A DNA stretch of 64,000 nt from Vallitalea sp. (GCA_025210515.1 JAOARM010000025.1:124001-188000), one strand, 5' to 3'. Shown: positions 17,261 to 28,626, numbered from the stretch's first letter. Translations and numbers: made by a program. Notes: a model not told the origin generated them from the sequence alone.

Positions 17261-18013
17261 TTAATAGTCAATTGTTATAACTGGTATAGCTGCATATAAG
17301 TAAGTCAGATCTTCTTCTTCACTATATGTTAATGCCAAATCAATATTAATCTTTTCACCTTTTGTTACGATATGGTCATTAATGTAATTAGAGTACCCAT
17401 ATATACTATATATATCATCTGTTTGATATTTATCTTTTATTTTACAGTTCATCTTTTTGGTGATAGTATTTATGACTTGTTTAGCAGTTTCTCTATCTAG
17501 CTTTCCTCTGTGAACACTTGTGATTGTTAAGTTATCTCTACCCACCATGTCTCTACTTTTAAATAACTCATTAATCTTTTCTCTATAGTATAAAATACTA
17601 CTACACTTATCTTTCAAAATGATATTTATTATTATATAATTTTCTACTTGCAATCCATTACCTTGTACTTGTTCAATTAATTCAACAACTTTAATAGTTG
17701 TATCTGCTTTTTTTGTTTTCTTTACTATCTTATATATCTTTTTATATTCTTCTTCTATATAATCCGTTTCATATTGTTTATCCAATCCAAGTTCATTAGC
17801 TACATTTATTGCTAGTACTTCCATCTGAGTTTTATTCATATAACTTTTACTGTATTGTCCCCATATATTAAGATCTGTTTCATTTAATGTAAAATTGACT
17901 TCATTAAATGTAGTCATTAATCTTTCTTCTCCGTTTGTAAGCACTTTTTCAAAGTTATTAACAGCAAATAATATAGATACAATAAATATTACATACGCAA
18001 TTTTCTTTAACAT
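17261..18013 (-). CDS. ywmB: YwmB-family protein
   Basis: The product is 250 residues: one N-terminal membrane helix (IAYVIFIVSILFAVNNF) and an extracytoplasmic domain of the YwmB type (PF08680). The family's C-terminal signature is clear: SIYGYSNYINDHIV, KGEKINIDLALTYSEE and the end IPVITIDY. The structure of YwmB resembles a TATA-binding-protein fold, but the function is unknown. In many Firmicutes ywmB directly follows atpC. Here about 10 kb of giant surface-protein genes separates the two, which suggests an insertion into an otherwise conserved order. Confidence 0.85.
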   Translation of the reverse strand: MLKKIAYVIFIVSILFAVNNFEKVLTNGEERLMTTFNEVNFTLNETDLNIWGQYSKSYMNKTQMEVLAINVANELGLDKQYETDYIEEEYKKIYKIVKKTKKADTTIKVVELIEQVQGNGLQVENYIIINIILKDKCSSILYYREKINELFKSRDMVGRDNLTITSVHRGKLDRETAKQVINTITKKMNCKIKDKYQTDDIYSIYGYSNYINDHIVTKGEKINIDLALTYSEEEDLTYLYAAIPVITIDY

Positions 18014-18103
18014 AATAATAATCCCCCAATCTCTACTTTTATATTAAAAGTATGAACACTGAGGGACTAATTTATTCACATAAAATCTATTTTTTTATAA
18101 CTT

Positions 18104-18967
18104 CTAATTTCTCATTTTTACTTTATAATTATTCAGTAAAACTCTTGATAATAACGTGGCACATTGCTGTTTTGTTGCCTTAACATTAGGGGTATAGGGA
18201 TAATAATATTTATCATTTTGTTTTATAATTGATGATTTAACTAGCGTAATATAATTGTTGTTACTAAAGTGATTTTTCACAGGTTTTTTGTAGTCAGCTG
18301 ATTGGTCTTGAAAAGTAAAGATTCTATCAATTACTGCCAATACTTCACCTATAGTTATAAAACCATTTGGATTACATAATCCTTTTCCATTTCCAGATAA
18401 AACACCTTTATTATATAATGTCATTATATATTTTCTTCCCCAAAAATTATCATCAACATCACTGAATACGGATTTTGATGTATCATCTATTTCATAGCCA
18501 GCTGTTGAAGCTATCATAGCAAAAAATTCAGCTCTTCTAACATTATTGCTTGGATAAAACTGTCCTTTGTACCCATTAACAATACCTCTATCATATAAGT
18601 TAAGAATATCATACTTATCTATTTTGTTTTTTGGTAAATCAGATAATTTATCCAATTCTACTTTTTGCTCTATTAATATTGTTCTTATAGGGAAATTAAT
18701 ACCTTTTATTATCCTTTTATTAAATCCACTAGGAATATTATTTCCTGTACGATATGTTACTTCAAGTACATTATCATTAGTTAAATAGTAACTTATCATC
18801 TGTATATTATCTTTTATTTTATCATTATTCCATTGAAGTATAATTTCTCCACTATCCTCTGTTAATTGTGTAAAATCATATATAACCCTGCTATCAGCTC
18901 CATAAGAAAATGATGTTTGTATTATGAAACAGCTTACTACAAGCAGAAATAATACTTTTTTCTTCAT
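18104..18967 (-). CDS. SLH-domain surface protein
   Basis: The product is 287 residues from ATG 18967 (AAAGGA nine bases upstream; the earlier ATG has no site). After a signal peptide (VLFLLVVSCFIIQTSFSYGA) comes a beta-rich segment of about 90 residues, then S-layer homology repeats: KYDILNLYDRGIVNGYKGQF with RRAEFFAMIA, and KYIMTLYNKGVLSGNGKG, with a degenerate third. SLH domains bind pyruvylated secondary wall polymer, so the protein is held on the cell wall. It is last in an operon with the two giant proteins upstream (51-base gap from 19019) and could be a partner or anchor for them. Confidence 0.8.
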   Translation of the reverse strand: MKKKVLFLLVVSCFIIQTSFSYGADSRVIYDFTQLTEDSGEIILQWNNDKIKDNIQMISYYLTNDNVLEVTYRTGNNIPSGFNKRIIKGINFPIRTILIEQKVELDKLSDLPKNKIDKYDILNLYDRGIVNGYKGQFYPSNNVRRAEFFAMIASTAGYEIDDTSKSVFSDVDDNFWGRKYIMTLYNKGVLSGNGKGLCNPNGFITIGEVLAVIDRIFTFQDQSADYKKPVKNHFSNNNYITLVKSSIIKQNDKYYYPYTPNVKATKQQCATLLSRVLLNNYKVKMRN

Positions 18968-19018
18968 TGAGTTTCTTCCTTTCATATTAGGTGCTTAATA
19001 AGATTATTCTTAATTATT

Positions 19019-22000
19019 TTAGTTAACTTTTGACCAGAAGTAGAACATTTCTCCATAAGTCATATTATCTTTTGCCCTTACATCACTTATCTTATTAACT
19101 AATCCAAGTTTTATAGCTTTTGCCATTGATTCCTTGTAAATATCTTTAATAGAATTATCTTTATCAATATTACTTAAAATATTAGAATCACTATTAACAA
19201 CTGTGTCATTAATAATCTCATATGTTCTAACAAACATGTTAATACCTGCTTCTCTACTAACAGTAGATTTATCAGAAGTACCTGTTTGGGTTATATCTGA
19301 AATAGTTAACTGTCTTAATTTGTTTTTATCGATATATTCATTTACATCTATTGTTCTATCTTCAGCAAGAATACCATACATAATATTTAACATGCTTTGT
19401 TCTGAGATTTTATTGTCTGGATTATAATTACTGATTCCTTCTAGCTTATAATTACCAATTACTTCTTTTCTATATTTCTCACTCCAGTGAGCAGTTGGCT
19501 TAACTGGATCATTCTTAACATAATCTGTTATGTATAATCCATAAACTCCTAATGCCCCAGTTGAGAATGTAACATTTCCTGTATAGGCATTATATTTTCC
19601 TTTAACTTCTTCCCATTTATTATATCTGTTATTTTTTTGATATGTAATAACATCTTTACCGTATAATCCAAAACGTGACTTTACTTTAACATTAATAATC
19701 ATATTTTTATCTGTATATTCCATCACTTCATTTTTTTTATCAGATTGAATGTATATTCCTAGTTTCTGAGGTATTCCTACAGATAGCAATGCATCTTCTG
19801 GCATAAGTTCAGGTATATAATAACTATTAAATTGATCAATATTAATACTTACTGTTGGAGTCCCTCCATATTGATTAACTTGTTTGTCTAAAACACTTTT
19901 AAAAGAGTCATGTGGAATCTCAACAGACATGTCTCCTGCTTTAATAATAACTTTAACCTTATGCGAGTCAAAAGCCTCAATAACTGAATATGGCATTAAT
20001 ATTCTTCTTTTTACTATTGGATTATTTTTATATTTATTAACGTCTATTTCGTATACATATTTATTCTTCTTAATCAAATTCATAATTAATCTTTGGTCAA
20101 CATTATTATCAGCCATATTATCTTTATCTTTTTCACTACTTCTAAATCGGTAGATTAACTCTTTATCTTCTTTGTTATAAACAATCTCATAATCCTCTCC
20201 TGGTAATATTTCCAGTGCTGGGTCTTTATTTCCATCATATTCAGAAGATGAATATTTTGTAAGTATTCTAACGGGTTCAGTATATGATAGTGAATCTTTT
20301 ACTATCAATTGTCCTTCTTCTTTTCCAATAACTGTTACTCGTGTTTTCATTCTTACATAATAGAACCTATTAGATATAAGATCATTAACTTTTACCAAAT
20401 ATTTCTCTAATATTTCTACGTTATCAGGTTTTACATCATTCTCTCCACCAGTGACTTCAATATATATTGGATCAATAAATAATGAATTATTTGACACTTC
20501 CATTAAATAAGAAAATTTCTTTTCTATAGTGACGTCTTTATCTATTTCTTTATTTACTTCCTTATCATCTTCATGTAATAACCATTCTACAGATAAATAG
20601 TTCTCATCTACACTTTTAGTGTAATTATGCTTTTGCATAGCCCCTTTTGATGCAACTCCAACACCTCTTGGAGGAAGTGGATTAGATACATCTTTTGTCG
20701 TACCAATTGTTACGTTACTCCAAGGTGATTGTTTGTTACTATAAGGTTGTATACTTCTAATCCAAAAATAGTACTCTGTATTTGGAAACAAATTATCTGC
20801 TTTTAATTCATAATAAGCTCCATCTGTTGGATACAATGGATCAAGATGATCATCTGGCAACTCCCATTTTACTGGCTGTGCTTGTTCTACATCTTCTGTT
20901 AGAGAATATCTCACTTCGTATTTAAAGTTAGTATTATATTTCCACGTTAACGTTATAGCTGTATCAGTATAATCATTAATATATAAGTTAGGTACTGTTG
21001 GATCTGGTTTAACAACAGCTCCTTCAGGCTTAGTAGCTACTACTATAGGTGTCGGATAATGAGACATTATAACTTTATCATTATATATTTCTCTATAAGG
21101 ATATACCATGAATAAATATAATGTATTAGGTAGTAATCCATCTTGTTTATAATATAGATATGATGAATCATCAACATCTTCTTTTACTTCAATATCTTCC
21201 CAAGGAATTTTACTAACACCAGTTTTATCTTGGTTAATTAGCTTATTATAATATTCTACAAAAGAATAATCAGGATCATTTTTCTTTTGTAGGTTAATTT
21301 CTTTTTGAATTTCTTCATATGGTATTTTATGAAATTTGTACTTTACATCTGAAACACCAAAACTATCTTTTCCAAGATTTATTTCTCTAGTAACAACATC
21401 AAAATTGTCATTTTTCTCTAATTGCCTAATATAATTCACTAATTCATCTGCTTGTGATTTGTTATCGTATATCTTGAAATATTTAGCACCTTCAACATAT
21501 TTTGTATACATTTTAAAATTGCCATTGTCTTCATCTACTACCCAGACTTCATGTGCCCATTTTGACAAAGTGCTATATTTTGGTTCTTCTGGTTTAGTTG
21601 ACATAACTTCCCACCACTGCTCTTTCCAATTAAGAGATACTGATGTAGTTATTGTTTCTTCATCTTTTACTTTTAATGGTGGCTTAACTATAGATGGTGG
21701 CTCAAATGAATCACCGTTATAACCAAAATAAACTGAAACAATTGTAGGTTGAGAAACACTTTCTTCTTTTCCCCATATTTTTTTTGCAACAATTTTAATA
21801 TAATACATTTGTCCTTGCACTATTTTTTGTAAATCTGATTTACTACTATCATAATATTTATCTAAGTTATACTTATATCCAAGTATCTCGTTTGACCCAT
21901 TTGTAATAATATTATTAGGTGTACTAGCAGTGTATTTCTGACTGTCAACAATTTTCTTAGCTCCAGCTAAATCATCCAAATCCTTAGTCACATATATATC

Positions 22001-23437
22001 ATAATATACATTAGTATCTACAATAGTTTTGCCATATGTAGGTGAAGAAGCTGTCATATCTTTTCTTTTAAATGCACCCCAAACAAAGTTAATAGATTTT
22101 ATATCTTCAACTATATTAAATGTCCTTTTTTCATTTAATAAGTTATCTATGTTTGATGAATAGGTATCTCCTGGTAGTAAGTATTTTTGTTCTAGAATAT
22201 CTTTAATTTTACTAGGATCACCTTTTAAATCGTTAATAATTGATTTTGTAATTAATGATGGTACAAATGGCTTAGTTGGTTTTATCTTCAAATCAAGAGG
22301 TACAAATGGTACTTTTTTTGACTCTGGTTCTATTGGTGGTTTATTAGAATCACTCACCGCTTTATATCTTAATTTCAATTGGTACTCTACATGTGTAGTT
22401 GGTCTGTTAACTCTATAATATTCCATGGTGGCTGCTTTCTTATCAAATATGGCAACATTCCTTGGTTGATCGTTAACATATTCTATTAATTTTGCTTCAA
22501 CTAACTCGTACTCATTCTGACTCTGTCCTACTTTGAAACTAGCTGGTATTTTCCATTCTAATCTAACATATTGTCCATCTTCTAGAACATTAAGATTAAT
22601 GTTAGTTGAACATGTCCATATATAAGGAAAGTTTCTATTCATTACAATTGGTTTGCCACTATAGTATTCTGTAACAGGCTGTACTAAAACAGAATATATT
22701 TGACCTGGATATATGTTTTGCTTAATCTCATATATTAATCTATTTCTTTTTTTTATTGTATCGTAATAATTTGTAACTTTAATTGAATCTCTATCTAAAT
22801 CAGTTATTTCTCCTTCTCTATTATTAATAAGCTCCTGCTTAGATTTATTGGAAAAATCTCCAACTGCATATACAATCTTATACTTATAATCTTTTATTCC
22901 TAAATCATCCCATACGACTTTCAAACTATCCTCATCTGGTATTAACTCAACATTCAAATCTGTAATAGCATATGCTGACTTAACTTCTCCAGTTAGAGGA
23001 GCAATTACCCTAACTGGTTTTCCATCTACAATACTATCATGGTAATGATAAGGTTGGATTGATACTTTGTATAAAGACCCTGTATCTAAAACAATTTTAT
23101 CATGAACTTTAACAGACTTTTTAGTAAATTCATCGCTACCTCTTTCTATTCTAATTATTTCTTTTGCACCTGAAGTAATATTCTCAACTTTTAGTTCATA
23201 ATAACTTGGAGTATGATCTTTACCATCAGTATCAGTTGGCCAACTACTTGGATCTTGCCAACTTACAGTCATAGTAGGTCTTATTATAGTTTTACCAGTA
23301 ACTGGGTCATGTCCCAAAACATAATATACATCATCTATAGTTATACTTTTTACTGGAATCTGAACAGTAGCTATTACATTTATAGGTTGAATTAATATAG
23401 CCATGCATATTAATAAGCATAATATCTTTTTTCTCAT
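19019..23437 (-). CDS. giant fibronectin type III surface protein with C-terminal SLH-like region
   Basis: The product is 1472 residues. A signal peptide (ILCLLICMAILIQPINVIA) is followed by a series of fibronectin type III-like modules, recognisable by endings such as LFPNTEYYFWIRSIQPYSN and LLPNTLYLFMVYPYRE and by proline-rich linkers with ATKPEGAVV and GTTKDVSNPLPPRG. A beta domain (about 1090-1320) is followed by degenerate SLH-type repeats (about 1340-1472), implying attachment to the wall. Only 8 bases separate it from the 1627-residue gene upstream, with which it shares architecture, so the two are probable paralogues and co-translated. The function is unknown; adhesive or scaffold proteins have this layout. 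Confidence 0.8.
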   Translation of the reverse strand: MRKKILCLLICMAILIQPINVIATVQIPVKSITIDDVYYVLGHDPVTGKTIIRPTMTVSWQDPSSWPTDTDGKDHTPSYYELKVENITSGAKEIIRIERGSDEFTKKSVKVHDKIVLDTGSLYKVSIQPYHYHDSIVDGKPVRVIAPLTGEVKSAYAITDLNVELIPDEDSLKVVWDDLGIKDYKYKIVYAVGDFSNKSKQELINNREGEITDLDRDSIKVTNYYDTIKKRNRLIYEIKQNIYPGQIYSVLVQPVTEYYSGKPIVMNRNFPYIWTCSTNINLNVLEDGQYVRLEWKIPASFKVGQSQNEYELVEAKLIEYVNDQPRNVAIFDKKAATMEYYRVNRPTTHVEYQLKLRYKAVSDSNKPPIEPESKKVPFVPLDLKIKPTKPFVPSLITKSIINDLKGDPSKIKDILEQKYLLPGDTYSSNIDNLLNEKRTFNIVEDIKSINFVWGAFKRKDMTASSPTYGKTIVDTNVYYDIYVTKDLDDLAGAKKIVDSQKYTASTPNNIITNGSNEILGYKYNLDKYYDSSKSDLQKIVQGQMYYIKIVAKKIWGKEESVSQPTIVSVYFGYNGDSFEPPSIVKPPLKVKDEETITTSVSLNWKEQWWEVMSTKPEEPKYSTLSKWAHEVWVVDEDNGNFKMYTKYVEGAKYFKIYDNKSQADELVNYIRQLEKNDNFDVVTREINLGKDSFGVSDVKYKFHKIPYEEIQKEINLQKKNDPDYSFVEYYNKLINQDKTGVSKIPWEDIEVKEDVDDSSYLYYKQDGLLPNTLYLFMVYPYREIYNDKVIMSHYPTPIVVATKPEGAVVKPDPTVPNLYINDYTDTAITLTWKYNTNFKYEVRYSLTEDVEQAQPVKWELPDDHLDPLYPTDGAYYELKADNLFPNTEYYFWIRSIQPYSNKQSPWSNVTIGTTKDVSNPLPPRGVGVASKGAMQKHNYTKSVDENYLSVEWLLHEDDKEVNKEIDKDVTIEKKFSYLMEVSNNSLFIDPIYIEVTGGENDVKPDNVEILEKYLVKVNDLISNRFYYVRMKTRVTVIGKEEGQLIVKDSLSYTEPVRILTKYSSSEYDGNKDPALEILPGEDYEIVYNKEDKELIYRFRSSEKDKDNMADNNVDQRLIMNLIKKNKYVYEIDVNKYKNNPIVKRRILMPYSVIEAFDSHKVKVIIKAGDMSVEIPHDSFKSVLDKQVNQYGGTPTVSINIDQFNSYYIPELMPEDALLSVGIPQKLGIYIQSDKKNEVMEYTDKNMIINVKVKSRFGLYGKDVITYQKNNRYNKWEEVKGKYNAYTGNVTFSTGALGVYGLYITDYVKNDPVKPTAHWSEKYRKEVIGNYKLEGISNYNPDNKISEQSMLNIMYGILAEDRTIDVNEYIDKNKLRQLTISDITQTGTSDKSTVSREAGINMFVRTYEIINDTVVNSDSNILSNIDKDNSIKDIYKESMAKAIKLGLVNKISDVRAKDNMTYGEMFYFWSKVN

Positions 23438-23445
23438 TTATCTCC

Positions 23446-26400
23446 CTACCAATCTATTTTATTATTTATTTTAGTTAACATCTCAAGTACAAGTTCTATA
23501 TCTACCTGTTCATTAGGTAGTATTCTACCATTGTTAAGTTTAATTACACCCAAGTTTACACCTTTTAGTATAACTTCTTGGTAGGTTCTATTTATCTTAT
23601 TAATATCTTCAATAATATTATAGTTAGTCACAGGTATATAGTCTAATATAATATCGTTTTTAATTGAATACGCTTGCATAAATAAATATAATGCTTCTTC
23701 TCTTGTCATATTTCCATATAAATTAGATTTTGTGACTTTTATATTATTATCTTGTAGCCACTGTATGTTATCGTTACCTTTTGATGCACCAAGTATTCTA
23801 GCAGTACTTGAAAATATCTGATATTTTGCTACTTTAGTATCTAAGTTGTTAAGTTCATCACTACTAAATATATCCATTAAATTATATTTTACTATTACAT
23901 CTGTAACTCTTCCATTATATACATCATCTAAACTATCAAACTCACTTGATCTTGGTGCAAGAATATAAGCTCCTTGCTTCCTAGTTTCAATATTATACTT
24001 ATTACCGTATTTATTACTTTCAATTATAGACCAAGTATTTCCATCTTTCTGATAAGCTTGTAATACATCTGTAGAATTTACCATATCAAAAGCTATTCTA
24101 ATAGTATTATTTATAGTACTTATGACACTATATTTTTTTTGTATATACTGATTCACTAAAGCCTTCATATCTGCTCTATAAGATTTCTTAACCATATTAA
24201 GAGTTTCTGTAACAATTTTTAATAGTTTTGTATCATCTATACCAGTAACTAATTCTTTATCTAATTCATTGATTAAATAACTTTTTTTATTAGCAATAGC
24301 TTGGTCAAATTTCTGAATACTTAATCTATCAAAATCATCTTCTGTCTTGTTACTTCCAATAATTTGTAACTCATAGTTTACAAGGTCTGTTGAAGGTTTT
24401 TTGCCAAGTACAGTATTATTATATTTACCTCTATTAATGATTAATTTAATATAATAATCTTTTGTATTATTGTCATATTTATTTATTTCTTCTATTTTCT
24501 CTATTATTTCAGCGGTTTCATCTTTTGAGATAGTAAATGGTCTTATCCCTATATCACCATTTGGAAATTTGGCAAAAATAGTTATTCCTTTATCATTAGC
24601 TGTTTCTATCATTTTTGCAGGTAAATAATATATATTAGTATTTTTTGAAGCATCAACTAATAAATATTTCCCATCAGTAATATATTTAAGTTCGCCAATA
24701 TTATAATCTTTTCTATACTTAACGATATTTGTAGTATCGCTTGATTCAATTTCCCAATAAGGTACATTTTTCAGCTCAGCTGCTTTGTCTTGGTAGTATT
24801 TTATATATTGTAAGTACTTGTTTTCTTTCTCATAATCTACTTGATCAAACTCTGTTCTAGTAGTTATTTTTTCAGAAAAGCTAGATCTTGGATATACTTG
24901 ATTTCCATTTGGTAACGTTTCTTGCTCTTTAGTCTTATCCTGTATTCTAACTTTGATTTTATATGTTTTACCTGGTTTAAGCCCAGTAATTCTATAATAA
25001 ATCCTTGTATATCCATCGTTTGCCCCATCTACTTGAGTTATATAGATACCTGGATATTTTGTATCTGAATAATCTAAGTCATTATCACCTTTAACATATA
25101 CTTCCATAGCATATTCATCTGTTATATAATAGTCTGATGGTACAGGAGCATCAAATCTAATTATAACTTCATTTTTAGGATTATATGAATGTTCAGATTG
25201 GTGAGCAACAATTAAATTAATAGGTCTTTTTATAGGTGCGGTAGTTAATGTATCAACTACCCATGCTGATGTTGCTTTTGGAACTTCTGAACGTATTTTT
25301 ATTATTCTTGCATAATAATAATATACTTTATTAGGTAAATTATTATCATCAATTATAGTTATTTTATTTCCTTCTACTTTAAACGTTTGGGTAGCGTCAA
25401 CCCAACTATTAGTGTCTTTGTCATAATATTTTAATATATACTTTTTAGCCTTTTCATAAAGTCTCCACCCTTGTATATCATCTCCCTCTAATAATTCTGA
25501 GTCAAGTATATCTTGAAGCATTATTCCATTTTTTAATGAGTCAGGTAATGATTTACCTTCAATGGCTATAAGCTCACTTCCGTACTTATCTTCTTCTAAT
25601 GCTATTTCACTTGGTAATTCCCATGTTATTTCACCAACTGTCATACTTTCATCATAATAATCTGCATCTATCTTTACTGGTGCAAGAGGCACAAGTTCAT
25701 TATCTCCTGGATTTGATGGAATAACTGGCGAAGTTGCACTAAGCATACTAGATGGACTTGAACGTCTAACATCATCAACTGCTATATTTAGTTTACTTAC
25801 AATTCTAACATAGTAGTTTGTATTAGGATCTAGGTTATGCATAACTATTTCTTTAAATCCAGCTTCATTAGGTGTCGTTGATAAATCAAAATATAATACT
25901 TTATCATTTCTTAGATATCCTATTTCAGCCTTACTTAAATCAACAGGCGAACTTGAATCAGTTGTCTTATAAAATATATTAGTAGGGTCAGCAGGTGTAC
26001 CTGGTACAGGATTATTTTCTTCATTAAAATTATCTACATTTAGTATTTTATTTTTATCTTCTGATATATATACGCTATATGTAATGTCATTCACTTTCTT
26101 ATTTAATGGATATAGCATATAACTTTCGTAGTTTCTAATATCTATTAATTTAAACTTAACTTTAATACCAAGAGGGTCTGAATCCAATAGTGGCGTAACT
26201 GGTGAATATTGTATTTGTCCAGGTATAGGAATGTCATATTTAATCATACTAAGAGATATACTATCTGCTATTGATTTATCGCTTTCACCAACACCGTCTC
26301 TAGATTTATATACTGCACGCATTCTAATATAGTTAACACCTGGAAACTGGTAACTATATGGATTATTATCTGTATGACTATATGTATATATTTTATTTTG

Positions 26401-28329
26401 AGCATCAAATGTTCTATTAGGTATATCTGACCATCCATTAGTACCTTTTATAACTATATCCTTCATTTGAAATAAGTTTTCATTAGCATTATAGCCAAAA
26501 TTATACTCCCCTATATCTAGAGGTTTAGCATTGTCTGCAGTTTCATTGTTAGCAACTTCTTGTACCTTTATTTCGTTTCTATCTTTATAGACTTTAAATA
26601 TTTTTACAACTGTAAATTTGTTATTTAGGTCATCTACTGGTACATTATTAAATAACATTTCATAATATAATTCACCATTGTTTTCTAACATATTATCTAA
26701 CAAATCTTTAGCTGGAGCATGCCATTCTAAATCAAACTGAACTTTCTGTGGATCTTTTGATGCTGGGTCTGATGGAGGAACAACTGCCAAACTTTTTATT
26801 TCTTTTATCCTTGGAACAGGTGGTGGAACATTTTTATCGTTTTTGGGTAAATATCTTATAGTTTGTGATCTAAGGGGTGCTCCTGCAAATTGAACACCTA
26901 TTTGATAATAATCCTGTGCACTTCCGTTTGTAAAGGGAACAGGTATATATATATTAGAATCTGAATACTCTTTTTTATGATAGTGCTTTAACCAAATATC
27001 ATCATCATTATAATCAGTTCTCTCAGTTTTACTATAGTAAACAGTATATTCTAAATCATCCGAATTACTTCCAGCATATGGAACAATATCTAGATAAGCA
27101 TTATCCATACTTGCTCTTTTTACTACATAATCTAAGTAAGTAAATGCATATTTGCCAATAGGTTCATATTCATGAAATTGATACTTGGGGCTTTCCTCAA
27201 TTGAAACAGAAGCACTATATACTCTACTTGAGTCTAGTTTATCCCATTGTAAAAAATACTGTCCATCATCAAGCCCTGTTCTATCTTTTACAATTTCCAG
27301 CGTATATAACTGTTTTGCTGAATCATATCTGTACTTTGGATGAGTTACTGATCCTGAATTAGGAGGGTTAATATATTGCCCACCATCATCATCAAGTTCA
27401 ATAATAATATCTGCATTATCACCATTCTTTTGAATATCTCTTAATGCTAGTATTGCTTTTAAATACTTACCACTTTTTTTGAAATCTGCATCATTTGCTA
27501 CTTTATACTTATTATCGCCCTTATCAAATACAAATGGTCTTTTAAATGTAATTCTTAAACCTGGCTTACTACCTGGTCTATCGCTACTTGTTGGAATTTC
27601 TACGAATTTCAAATCTTGATTAGCTGAACCATTTTTGATCCAATGAGTTGGCTGTATATTAAACTCTGCTAATTTTCTTAATAATTGAATCTCTTCTTTA
27701 TCATTATCGGGATTAGTTAATTCAAAAGGAACAATAAGACCTTCTTTCACTCCTTTTGTAAAAAACATAATACTCTTTGTTTGCAAATCCCATTTGAATC
27801 TTACAGGGATATTATTAAGAACAAAAGATGCTCCTGGGTATTTGGAACTTGCAACTTTATTAATTGTAAATGTTAGTCCTTTACTTGGATCAGCTAATGT
27901 TACTTGCTTCGTTTCTAATTGAGGAACCATTAATTCATAATTCATTACTGCATAGGATTTATCTAATTCACCTTGAAGAATACTAGTATTAGTATCACCA
28001 TCCAATATATTATAACTTATAATTACTTTATCTACTTCATGCTTAAATGTAACTACAGTTTTATCAATTTTGCTATCTTTATTATAATCATCCAAATAAT
28101 ACTCTAATGTATATGTACCATATTTATCGAATTTCCAGCTTAGAAACGCTTCATTGTCACCGGCTTTATTTTTAACTACCTGTAATAGTTTATCTATTGT
28201 GTCATTTTTCTTCCACTTAAATTCTAATGTAGATGCCGCGTTTACATTATTATCAGTTATATTAAAAACACAAATAATCATATAAATAACAATCATAGAA
28301 GCTATCAACATTACTTTTTTGTTTCTCAT
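23446..28329 (-). CDS. giant fibronectin type III surface protein with C-terminal SLH-like region
   Basis: The product is 1627 residues, first gene of a three-gene operon. A signal peptide (VMLIASMIVIYMIICVFNIT) is followed by a beta-rich N-terminal third, several fibronectin III-like modules ending in phrases such as LDPNTNYYVRIVSKL and LKPGKTYKIKVRIQDKT, a helical region (about 1200-1370) and a degenerate SLH-like end (about 1500-1627: MTREEALYLFMQAYSI). The domain order parallels the next gene. The size, secretion signal and wall-anchoring repeats point to a cell-surface structural or adhesive role. The ATG follows GGGGGAAG. I see no cysteine pairs or known enzymatic motif. Confidence 0.8.
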   Translation of the reverse strand: MRNKKVMLIASMIVIYMIICVFNITDNNVNAASTLEFKWKKNDTIDKLLQVVKNKAGDNEAFLSWKFDKYGTYTLEYYLDDYNKDSKIDKTVVTFKHEVDKVIISYNILDGDTNTSILQGELDKSYAVMNYELMVPQLETKQVTLADPSKGLTFTINKVASSKYPGASFVLNNIPVRFKWDLQTKSIMFFTKGVKEGLIVPFELTNPDNDKEEIQLLRKLAEFNIQPTHWIKNGSANQDLKFVEIPTSSDRPGSKPGLRITFKRPFVFDKGDNKYKVANDADFKKSGKYLKAILALRDIQKNGDNADIIIELDDDGGQYINPPNSGSVTHPKYRYDSAKQLYTLEIVKDRTGLDDGQYFLQWDKLDSSRVYSASVSIEESPKYQFHEYEPIGKYAFTYLDYVVKRASMDNAYLDIVPYAGSNSDDLEYTVYYSKTERTDYNDDDIWLKHYHKKEYSDSNIYIPVPFTNGSAQDYYQIGVQFAGAPLRSQTIRYLPKNDKNVPPPVPRIKEIKSLAVVPPSDPASKDPQKVQFDLEWHAPAKDLLDNMLENNGELYYEMLFNNVPVDDLNNKFTVVKIFKVYKDRNEIKVQEVANNETADNAKPLDIGEYNFGYNANENLFQMKDIVIKGTNGWSDIPNRTFDAQNKIYTYSHTDNNPYSYQFPGVNYIRMRAVYKSRDGVGESDKSIADSISLSMIKYDIPIPGQIQYSPVTPLLDSDPLGIKVKFKLIDIRNYESYMLYPLNKKVNDITYSVYISEDKNKILNVDNFNEENNPVPGTPADPTNIFYKTTDSSSPVDLSKAEIGYLRNDKVLYFDLSTTPNEAGFKEIVMHNLDPNTNYYVRIVSKLNIAVDDVRRSSPSSMLSATSPVIPSNPGDNELVPLAPVKIDADYYDESMTVGEITWELPSEIALEEDKYGSELIAIEGKSLPDSLKNGIMLQDILDSELLEGDDIQGWRLYEKAKKYILKYYDKDTNSWVDATQTFKVEGNKITIIDDNNLPNKVYYYYARIIKIRSEVPKATSAWVVDTLTTAPIKRPINLIVAHQSEHSYNPKNEVIIRFDAPVPSDYYITDEYAMEVYVKGDNDLDYSDTKYPGIYITQVDGANDGYTRIYYRITGLKPGKTYKIKVRIQDKTKEQETLPNGNQVYPRSSFSEKITTRTEFDQVDYEKENKYLQYIKYYQDKAAELKNVPYWEIESSDTTNIVKYRKDYNIGELKYITDGKYLLVDASKNTNIYYLPAKMIETANDKGITIFAKFPNGDIGIRPFTISKDETAEIIEKIEEINKYDNNTKDYYIKLIINRGKYNNTVLGKKPSTDLVNYELQIIGSNKTEDDFDRLSIQKFDQAIANKKSYLINELDKELVTGIDDTKLLKIVTETLNMVKKSYRADMKALVNQYIQKKYSVISTINNTIRIAFDMVNSTDVLQAYQKDGNTWSIIESNKYGNKYNIETRKQGAYILAPRSSEFDSLDDVYNGRVTDVIVKYNLMDIFSSDELNNLDTKVAKYQIFSSTARILGASKGNDNIQWLQDNNIKVTKSNLYGNMTREEALYLFMQAYSIKNDIILDYIPVTNYNIIEDINKINRTYQEVILKGVNLGVIKLNNGRILPNEQVDIELVLEMLTKINNKIDW

Positions 28330-28600
28330 TATTCTTCCCCCTATTATATTTCGATGAATTAAAAGTTATTATTATATAAAAATCTTCTTCATTTATATAT
28401 CGGCATATAAGTATTAATAAATGATAGTTTAAGATTAATTATATAGACCTAAATTATTTACAATTTCTACCATAACTAACATATTAAACAAATAGCAGAG
28501 AATCTAGGGTAATATTAGTCCAGAATGCGAGGTCAGCTTTTTTAATCATAACCATTAATTATCTGACTAAACATTTTACATAACTTTTCTCTAAACAATA

Positions 28601-28624
28601 AAAAGAGCAGGTTATACCTGCTCT
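28601..28624 (-). terminator. terminator of the ATP synthase operon
   Basis: A perfect 9-bp stem AGAGCAGGT/ACCTGCTCT (28604-28612 with 28616-28624, 3-base loop) begins 3 bases after the atpC stop codon and is followed by a T4 run on the minus strand. Confidence 0.9.
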
Positions 28625-28626
28625 AA

